Below are positions 12,913 to 17,550 of a stretch of DNA of 17,550 nucleotides, piece after piece (position 1 is the stretch's first letter; the number at the start of each line of letters is the position of its first letter). Source of the stretch: JASFBA01 sp036172265 (lineage in GTDB: Bacteria > Chloroflexota > Chloroflexia > DTKN01). The notes beneath the pieces were generated by a model, which saw only the letters and a program-made list of their open reading frames with translations, made no database searches and had not been told where the DNA came from. Where the stretch lies: NCBI GenBank assembly GCA_036172265.1, contig JASFBA010000002.1, positions 1 through 17,550 on the forward strand, in the 5' to 3' direction. The position numbers and the translations under genes are program-made.

Positions 12913-14085
12913 ATGCCTTCACCATCTCTGACCATCGAGGAGATCCCCCTGGGTTCCCCCCGCCTCCGAGTCTTTGTCGATTTCCCCTGGCGACTGTACC
13001 GAGGCGATCCCTGCTGGACACCGCCCTTGCGCGGCGACCTCCTGGGAAGCCGCCTCCTGCACCTGATCGGCCTGCTCACCCCGCAGCACGTCTACCACAC
13101 CTTTTCCGAGGTCACCCATTTCCTGGCCTGGCGGGGGAAGGAGCCCGTGGGGCGCATCTCGGCGGCCATCAATCACCGCTTCAACGAGCACTATCGGGGC
13201 AAATTCGGCTTCTTCGGCTTCTTCGAGGTCATCAAAGACTACGAGGTGGCGAAGGCGCTCCTGGACCGGGCGCGGGAGTGGGTGCGCGCCCGGGGCATGG
13301 AGGTCCTGCGCGGACCGGGCGAATACTCCAACGCCACCCACGAGCGCCAGGGCTGCCTGGTGGAAGGGTTCCAATATCCGCCCACCGTCGAACTAACCCA
13401 CAATCCTCCTTACTACGGCGAGTTTCTGGAACGCTACGGCTTCCGCAAGGCCAAGGACTATTACGCCTATATCTTCGACGTTCAGCCGGGGCCACTGCCG
13501 CGCCTGGTCCATCTGGCCGAACGGGTACGCCGGCGCGGAGGAATCGAGACGCGCTGCATCAACGAGAACGACCTGCTGGGCGACGTCCGGCTGATCGTGG
13601 ACATCTACAACGATGCCTGGACCCAGAATTGGGGCTTTTTGCCGATTCTGGACGAGGAGGCCGTCACGCTGGCCGAGACGTTACGGCCGATCCTCGATCC
13701 GGGCCTGGTGCGTTTCGCCTATGTCCGAGGGGAACCGGCAGCAGTGCTGGGAGCCTTCCCCGATCCCTACTACGCCCTGCGACCGCGTTGGTGCTGGTAC
13801 GGCGACTCGGACCTGGTGCGGGTGCTCCGCCTCCTCTGGATGCGCCGGAACGGGAAAATTCCACGTTTGCGCTTTATGTTCTACGGGGTGCGCCCGCAAT
13901 ACCGGGGCCTCGGCGTGGATGCCCTCCTCTTTCTGGAATCCTGGGAACATGCCATCCGTCAAGGCTATCAGCAATGTGAGAACTCGATGCTGTTGGAGGA
14001 TAACGACCTCATCCTCCGGGCTTCGGAGTTTGTGGGGGCCCGCCGCTACAAGGTCTGGCGTATCTACGACCTGCCCCTGACGTAG
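12913..14085 (+). CDS. GNAT-like N-acyltransferase family protein
   Basis: A 390-residue protein of the large uncharacterised GNAT-like group, recognised by an N-terminal FVDFPWRLYRGDPCWTPPL segment (about 21-39). A middle region contains RGPGEYSNATHERQG and a hydrophobic FGFFGFFEV strand. The C-terminal GNAT core has the acetyl-CoA loop PQYRGLGVDALL (about 331-342). The two halves may be tandem GNAT folds. The substrate is unknown; relatives are annotated only as N-acetyltransferases. GGAGGT at 12902-12907 lies 5 nt before the ATG. It ends 23 nt from the convergent pyrK stop, with no clear terminator between. Confidence 0.75.
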   Translation: MPSPSLTIEEIPLGSPRLRVFVDFPWRLYRGDPCWTPPLRGDLLGSRLLHLIGLLTPQHVYHTFSEVTHFLAWRGKEPVGRISAAINHRFNEHYRGKFGFFGFFEVIKDYEVAKALLDRAREWVRARGMEVLRGPGEYSNATHERQGCLVEGFQYPPTVELTHNPPYYGEFLERYGFRKAKDYYAYIFDVQPGPLPRLVHLAERVRRRGGIETRCINENDLLGDVRLIVDIYNDAWTQNWGFLPILDEEAVTLAETLRPILDPGLVRFAYVRGEPAAVLGAFPDPYYALRPRWCWYGDSDLVRVLRLLWMRRNGKIPRLRFMFYGVRPQYRGLGVDALLFLESWEHAIRQGYQQCENSMLLEDNDLILRASEFVGARRYKVWRIYDLPLT

Positions 14086-14108
14086 GGGCGGCTTTGGGGG
14101 CCATCCCT

Positions 14109-14900
14109 TCAGAATACCTCCCGCAGGTCGAACACCGGCCCGTCCCGGCATACCCGGCGGTAGCCCTTTCGGGTGGGAATGACGCAGCCCAGGCAAGCCC
14201 CGATGCCGCAGGCCATACGTTCCTCCAGCGAGACTTGGGCAAAGCCGGCCGGCAGGCGCATCCGGCCAGCCCGTACCATCGCCGCCACCTCCGCAAGCAT
14301 CGGCCGGGGGCCGCAGGCCATCACCTGGTCGGCCCAGGGGAGGAGGCCCGGTTCGGGGTCGGCCAGGAGGACGGTCACCGGGCCAGTTCGGCCGGCCGTG
14401 CCGTCCTCGGTGGCCAGGTGTACCTCCACCGGAGGAGAGAGGAGGGACGCCGGGTAGAGGTCCTCCCGGGAGCGTGCTCCCAGCGCCAGGACGACGGCGC
14501 ATCCCCGCCCCAACCCCTCCTCGGCCATCGCCACCAGAGGGGCGATGCCCATCCCTCCGGCCACCAGGAGGAGGTTGCGGGTGTTGCGCTTCAGGGCAAA
14601 GCCCTGCCCCAACGGGCCGAAGAGGTCCAGGCGATCGCCGGGTCGGCGCAGCGCCAGCCAGGCAGTCCCCCGGCCTACCACCCGTACCAGGAGTTCCACC
14701 CGGCCAAGTTCCCGGATCAGGCGGTGCAGGGCCAGCGGCCGGCGCAGGAGGGGGTCCCAGGAACCTTCCTCCCCACAGCGCACCAGGACAAACTGGCCCG
14801 GCCGGCCGCTCTGGGCTAGTTCCGGCGCCTCCAACTCCAGGAGGAACACGCCCGGCATCAGCGGGCGGTTTCCCCGGACGACGGCCGTATGGAGGGACAT
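14109..14900 (-). CDS. pyrK: Dihydroorotate dehydrogenase B electron-transfer subunit
   Basis: A 263-residue ferredoxin-reductase-like flavoprotein that passes electrons from dihydroorotate oxidation (PyrD) to NAD. FAD binding is shown by DPLLRRPLAL (49-58). The NAD-binding fold starts at LLVAGGMGIAPL (111-122) and includes MACGPRPML. The C-terminal 2Fe-2S cysteines follow the PyrK pattern: Cys221, Cys226, Cys229 and Cys241 (MACGIGACLGC, then C after 11 residues). AGGAGG lies 8 nt before the ATG. No pyrD is in the window; in many genomes the two are adjacent. It lies 75 nt downstream of hpt on the same strand, so it is probably co-transcribed. Confidence 0.92.
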   Translation of the reverse strand: MSLHTAVVRGNRPLMPGVFLLELEAPELAQSGRPGQFVLVRCGEEGSWDPLLRRPLALHRLIRELGRVELLVRVVGRGTAWLALRRPGDRLDLFGPLGQGFALKRNTRNLLLVAGGMGIAPLVAMAEEGLGRGCAVVLALGARSREDLYPASLLSPPVEVHLATEDGTAGRTGPVTVLLADPEPGLLPWADQVMACGPRPMLAEVAAMVRAGRMRLPAGFAQVSLEERMACGIGACLGCVIPTRKGYRRVCRDGPVFDLREVF

Positions 14901-14975
14901 AAGGGGAACCTCCTAGAAGAACTCCCGCCGGATTCGACGGGGATAGCCTACAAAGGGTGTAGCGGCGTTATGCCC

Positions 14976-15521
14976 TTACGGGGCCCGCGTATAGACTTCC
15001 GGCTTGAGCACGCCGATAAAGGGCAGGTTTCGATAGATCTGGCGAAAATCCAACCCGTAGCCGACGACGAACTCGTTGGGCACATCGAAGCCGACATAGT
15101 CCAGGGGAACGTCCACCAGGCGGCGTTCTTTCTTGTTCAGCAGGGCGCAGACGCGCAGGCTGGCCGGCCCGCGCCGGCGGAGAAGTTCCAGGATGTAGCG
15201 CAGGGTGAGGCCGGTGTCCACAATGTCCTCGACGACCAGGACGTGCCGGCCTTCGATGCTTTCATCCAGGTCTTTCAGGATGCGCACGACCCCGCTGCTC
15301 TCGGTGCTGGCCCCGTAACTGGCGACCGCTATAAAGTCTATGGCCACCGGGCGCTGCATGGCCCGGGTCAGATCCACCATAAAGGTCACCGCTCCCTTGA
15401 GCAGGCCCACCATCAGGAGGTCCTTGCCCTCGTAGTCGACCTCGATCTGGCGGGCCAGTTCGCGCACCCGGCGCTGGATTTCCCCCTCGGTGATCAGGAC
15501 TCTGGCCACATCCTCGCGCAT
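14976..15521 (-). CDS. hpt: Hypoxanthine phosphoribosyltransferase
   Basis: A 181-residue purine-salvage enzyme (hypoxanthine or guanine + PRPP to IMP or GMP + PPi). The PRPP loop is VVEDIVDTGLT (96-106). Other family marks are MVGLLKGA (37-44), the flexible-loop SYGASTESSG (68-77) and a C-terminal GYGLDFRQIYRNLPFIG. Length is typical. The frame extends 30 codons upstream, but ATG 15521 has AGGAGG 6 nt before it and begins exactly at the family N-terminus (MREDVARVLI); the extension would overlap the TatD gene. A 6-bp hairpin (15547-15563) lies just upstream. Confidence 0.95.
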   Translation of the reverse strand: MREDVARVLITEGEIQRRVRELARQIEVDYEGKDLLMVGLLKGAVTFMVDLTRAMQRPVAIDFIAVASYGASTESSGVVRILKDLDESIEGRHVLVVEDIVDTGLTLRYILELLRRRGPASLRVCALLNKKERRLVDVPLDYVGFDVPNEFVVGYGLDFRQIYRNLPFIGVLKPEVYTRAP

Positions 15522-15546
15522 TCCTCTCCTCCTGGGTTGTCCCCGT

Positions 15547-15563
15547 CCGGCCGTTCGGGCCGG
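15547..15563. other. Small GC hairpin between TatD-family gene and hpt
   Basis: CCGGCC / GGCCGG with a 5-nt loop (GTTCG) in the 43-nt gap. There is no T-tract in either direction, so it is more likely an RNA processing or stability element than a terminator, or a chance product of the frequent GGCCGG word. Confidence 0.3.
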
Positions 15564-15564
15564 C

Positions 15565-16365
15565 TCATTCGCCCTGGGGCGGGCGCTTTCCTCCGAAAAG
15601 GGTTTGGGCATTGCGGCATGTGGCTTGAGCCACAGCCTCCAGCGTCTCCTGGCGCAGTTCGGCGATGCGGGCGGCCGTATGGATGAGATAGGCCGGCTCG
15701 TTGCGTTCGCCCCGATGTAGTTGGGGCGGAAGCCAAGGGCAGTCGGTCTCCAGGAGCAGGCGGTTCAGGGGAACCTCCCGGGCCACCTGCCAGAGTTTGG
15801 GGGCGTGGGGATAGGTTACCGGGCCGGCCAGGGAAAGGTACATCCCCAGGGCCAGAAAATCCCGCGCCTGTTCGGCCGTTCCGGAGAAACAGTGCATCAC
15901 CCCACGCAACCCTTTTCCCTCCCGGCGTAGGTCTTCCAGAAGGTCGGGAAAGGCCTCGCGACAATGGATGACTACCGGCAAACTCAGAGTACGCGCCAGG
16001 GAGAGCAGGGTACGGAAGAGGCGGCGCTGCTCGGAGCACGGGGAGCGGTCGCGGAAGTAATCCAGGCCGATTTCCCCCAGGGCGACCACGACCGGGTCTC
16101 GAGCCAGTTCCTCCAATCGGGCGACCTCCCCGGGGCCGGTTTGATGGGCAAAGTGGGGCTGGATGCCGACGGCAGCGTACAGGCCGTATTCCCGGGCCAG
16201 CGAGACGGCCCGGGCGCTGCTGGGCAGGTCGTAACCGACGATGAGCATCCCTTGGACTCCCTGCTGTCGGGCCCGTTCCAGGACGGCCGGCAGGTCGTCG
16301 GCAAAGGCCTCCTCGTTCAGGTGGGTGTGGGAGTCGAAGAGTTCCGGTGGAGAGGTCTGGGCCAT
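15565..16365 (-). CDS. TatD-family metal-dependent hydrolase / DNase
   Basis: A 266-residue TIM-barrel amidohydrolase of the TatD (YcfH) family, likely a 3'-5' DNA exonuclease using two metal ions. Metal ligands are all present: His13 and His15 (DSHTHL), Glu98 (GEIGLDYFRD), His134 (IHCRE), His158 (HCFSGT) and Asp208 (ETDCPWLPP). Two starts are possible: TTG at 16374, which overlaps the stop of the upstream gene, or ATG at 16365. The ATG is chosen as the conventional codon, but neither has a clear ribosome site, so translation is probably coupled to the upstream RAM-domain gene. Confidence 0.92.
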   Translation of the reverse strand: MAQTSPPELFDSHTHLNEEAFADDLPAVLERARQQGVQGMLIVGYDLPSSARAVSLAREYGLYAAVGIQPHFAHQTGPGEVARLEELARDPVVVALGEIGLDYFRDRSPCSEQRRLFRTLLSLARTLSLPVVIHCREAFPDLLEDLRREGKGLRGVMHCFSGTAEQARDFLALGMYLSLAGPVTYPHAPKLWQVAREVPLNRLLLETDCPWLPPQLHRGERNEPAYLIHTAARIAELRQETLEAVAQATCRNAQTLFGGKRPPQGE

Positions 16366-16370
16366 AGCCG

Positions 16371-16607
16371 TCAAGCGCTGACCGCCACGCAGGTCAGGGT
16401 GTAATTGACCCCGGCGATGGTGTGGATTTTCTCCATCACCAGCCGGCCGATTTCCTCGGCACTTTCGGCCTGGATGACGGCGATCACATCGTAAGGGCCG
16501 GCCACAGCATCGGCGCTGACGACGTTCGGAAGTTCACGGATCTTCTGCGTCACCTGAGCGACCCGGCCGATGGCGACTTCAACCAGGACATAGGCCTTGA
16601 CCGCCAT
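16371..16607 (-). CDS. Stand-alone Lrp/AsnC ligand-binding (RAM) domain protein
   Basis: A 78-residue protein made only of the RAM domain that Lrp/AsnC regulators use to bind amino acids and oligomerise. It has the pattern AYVLVEV...I..LPNVVSADAVAGPYDVIAVIQAESAEEIGRLVMEKI...GV..T.T. There is no helix-turn-helix, so it cannot bind DNA in the usual way; such proteins may modulate full-length Lrp partners or act as small-molecule sensors. ATG 16607 has AAGGAGGT 6 nt upstream and a consensus promoter. The frame upstream is open to 16865 but only overlaps nadE. Confidence 0.9.
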   Translation of the reverse strand: MAVKAYVLVEVAIGRVAQVTQKIRELPNVVSADAVAGPYDVIAVIQAESAEEIGRLVMEKIHTIAGVNYTLTCVAVSA

Positions 16608-16643
16608 ACTTCCACCTCCTTCGAATCGAACGGTCTTAATTCC

Positions 16644-16672
16644 ATCATAGGGCATATCAGGCGCGCTGTCAA
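16644..16672 (-). promoter_or_regulatory. Consensus promoter for RAM-domain, TatD, hpt, pyrK genes
   Basis: On the minus strand TTGACA (16672-16667), exactly 17 nt, then TATGAT (16649-16644). The -35 box is only 2 nt downstream of the nadE stop. It gives the RAM-domain gene and probably the genes after it an initiation site separate from nadE. Confidence 0.8.
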
Positions 16673-16674
16673 CC

Positions 16675-17550
16675 CTACTGCCGGTAACGGTTGGTGATCG
16701 GCAGGCGGCGGTCTTTGCCAAAGGACCGGAGGGTGATCTTGATCCCCGGCGCTCCCTGGCGACGCTTGTACTCGCTACCGTCCACCAGGCGAAGGATGCG
16801 CCGCACCGTTTTCTCATCATAGCCCAGGGCCACGATCTCCTCCAGGCTGCGGTCCTCCTCCACATAGGCCTCCAGGATGGGGTCCAGGACGGCGTAGGGG
16901 CCTAGGGCGTCCTCGTCGCGCTGGTCGGGCCGCAGTTCGGCCGAGGGCGGCCGGGTCAGGATGCGCTCCGGAATCACCTCTCCCTGAGCATTGCGGTAAC
17001 GGGCCAGCCGGTAGACCTGGGTCTTGAGGACATCCTTGAGGACAGCAAAACCGCCGGCCATGTCCCCGTAAAGGGTGCAATAGCCGGCCGCCAGTTCGCT
17101 TTTATTTCCGGTGGTCAGCACCAGCCAGCCGAACTTGTTGGAAAGGGCCATCAGGATGTTGCCCCGGATGCGGGCCTGGATGTTCTCCTCCGTTACATCG
17201 GGAGCAAGCCCCCGAAAGGGCTCCGCCAGGGTATCTAGGTAAGATTGGAAAATGCCGTCAATCGGGATGGTCAGGAAGCGGATGCCCAGATTGCGGGCCA
17301 GGGCTTCGGCATCCTCCCGGCTGATGGGGGAGGAGTAGCGCGTGGGCATGTAGACGCCGACGACGTTCTCCGGCCCCAAAGCGTCGGCGGCGATCACCGC
17401 CGTCAGCGCCGAGTCGATCCCGCCGGAGAGACCCACAACGACCTGGCGAAAGCCGTTTTTGCGCACGTAATCGCGGGTGCCCAGCACCAGGGCCTGGTAG
17501 ATCTCGGCCTCCCTCACCCCCATCCCCCTGCCCTCCTCCCCCTCTCCCGC
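16675..17550 (-). CDS. nadE: NAD+ synthetase, probably glutamine-dependent, 5' end outside window
   Basis: The synthetase domain makes NAD from deamido-NAD, ATP and ammonia. The PP-loop is VVVGLSGGIDSALTA. ENIQARIRGNILMALSNKFG, TTGNKSELAAGYCTLYGDM and the C-terminal EYKRRQGAPGIKIT/RRLPITNRY are typical of the glutamine-dependent enzyme, in which this domain follows an N-terminal nitrilase-like amidase. An ATG at 17523 has a purine-rich stretch before it that could act as a ribosome site. However, the frame stays open through that stretch to the window end with no stop, giving a Gly/Glu-rich linker. The gene is therefore most likely cut by the window edge. If ATG 17523 is the true start, it is a 282-residue ammonia-dependent form. 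Confidence 0.88.
   Translation of the reverse strand, partial: AGEGEEGRGMGVREAEIYQALVLGTRDYVRKNGFRQVVVGLSGGIDSALTAVIAADALGPENVVGVYMPTRYSSPISREDAEALARNLGIRFLTIPIDGIFQSYLDTLAEPFRGLAPDVTEENIQARIRGNILMALSNKFGWLVLTTGNKSELAAGYCTLYGDMAGGFAVLKDVLKTQVYRLARYRNAQGEVIPERILTRPPSAELRPDQRDEDALGPYAVLDPILEAYVEEDRSLEEIVALGYDEKTVRRILRLVDGSEYKRRQGAPGIKITLRSFGKDRRLPITNRYRQ

Noticed and set aside
12696..13979. 427-codon frame overlapping the four-TM and GNAT genes
   Set aside because: It is a frame-shifted shadow rich in Pro, Arg and Gly. The GNAT gene in the other frame has a ribosome site and family motifs.
14889..15686. 265-codon plus-strand frame over hpt
   Set aside because: It is antisense to hpt, which has an unmistakable PRPP-binding loop.
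16608..16865. Longer version of the RAM-domain protein (164 residues)
   Set aside because: The extra N-terminus is antisense-free but overlaps nadE in another frame, is Arg/Ser-rich without family similarity, and the ATG at 16607 has an ideal ribosome site and promoter.

Overview
This is GC-rich, gene-dense bacterial chromosome with short intergenic gaps, strong AGGAGG-type ribosome sites and occasional TTG starts. The GGCCGG word recurs throughout. An ADP-forming acyl-CoA synthetase, a BioD-like/DRTGG protein, a GAF histidine kinase, DUF58 and a stand-alone RAM-domain protein together suggest a member of the Chloroflexota (Anaerolineae-like). That placement is inference from gene content and style; no phylogenetic marker was compared. 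No rRNA, tRNA, CRISPR array, insertion sequence or phage gene was seen.

Left part (1-7945). A truncated leftward gene starts at 58, behind a perfect consensus sigma70 promoter whose spacer holds a GAAC-N4-GTTC palindrome (LexA/SOS-like). Diverging from it is a rightward series: ADP-forming acyl-CoA synthetase, a two-TM membrane protein, a BioD-like/DRTGG P-loop protein, a two-domain MerR regulator, a membrane GAF histidine kinase of the NarL-partner type, and a DUF58 protein. The last three are tightly packed (ATGA overlap, then a 4-nt gap) and look like one unit.

Middle part (7990-14085, rightward). folC (folate polyglutamylation), hutH (histidine ammonia-lyase with its own extended -10 promoter), tmk (thymidylate kinase with Thr in place of the Walker A Lys) and an overlapping Crp/Fnr-type regulator. 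A second promoter with the same 13-bp core then leads into a roughly 115-nt structured leader and a four-TM small protein. That gene is flanked by five copies of one 9-mer in both orientations, including a 12-nt perfect leader/trailer complement. A GNAT-like protein follows.

Right part (14109-17550, leftward). A convergent series, in order of transcription: nadE (glutamine-dependent type, running off the window), a stand-alone Lrp/AsnC RAM-domain protein with its own consensus promoter, a TatD-family metal nuclease, hpt (purine salvage) and pyrK (electron-transfer subunit of dihydroorotate dehydrogenase).

Most of the window is core metabolism: CoA thioesters/ATP, folate, dTMP, NAD, purine salvage and pyrimidine synthesis. 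The parts most worth follow-up are the repeat-flanked four-TM gene with its leader, the MerR-kinase-DUF58 unit, the GAAC operators at the left edge, and the altered P-loop of Tmk.
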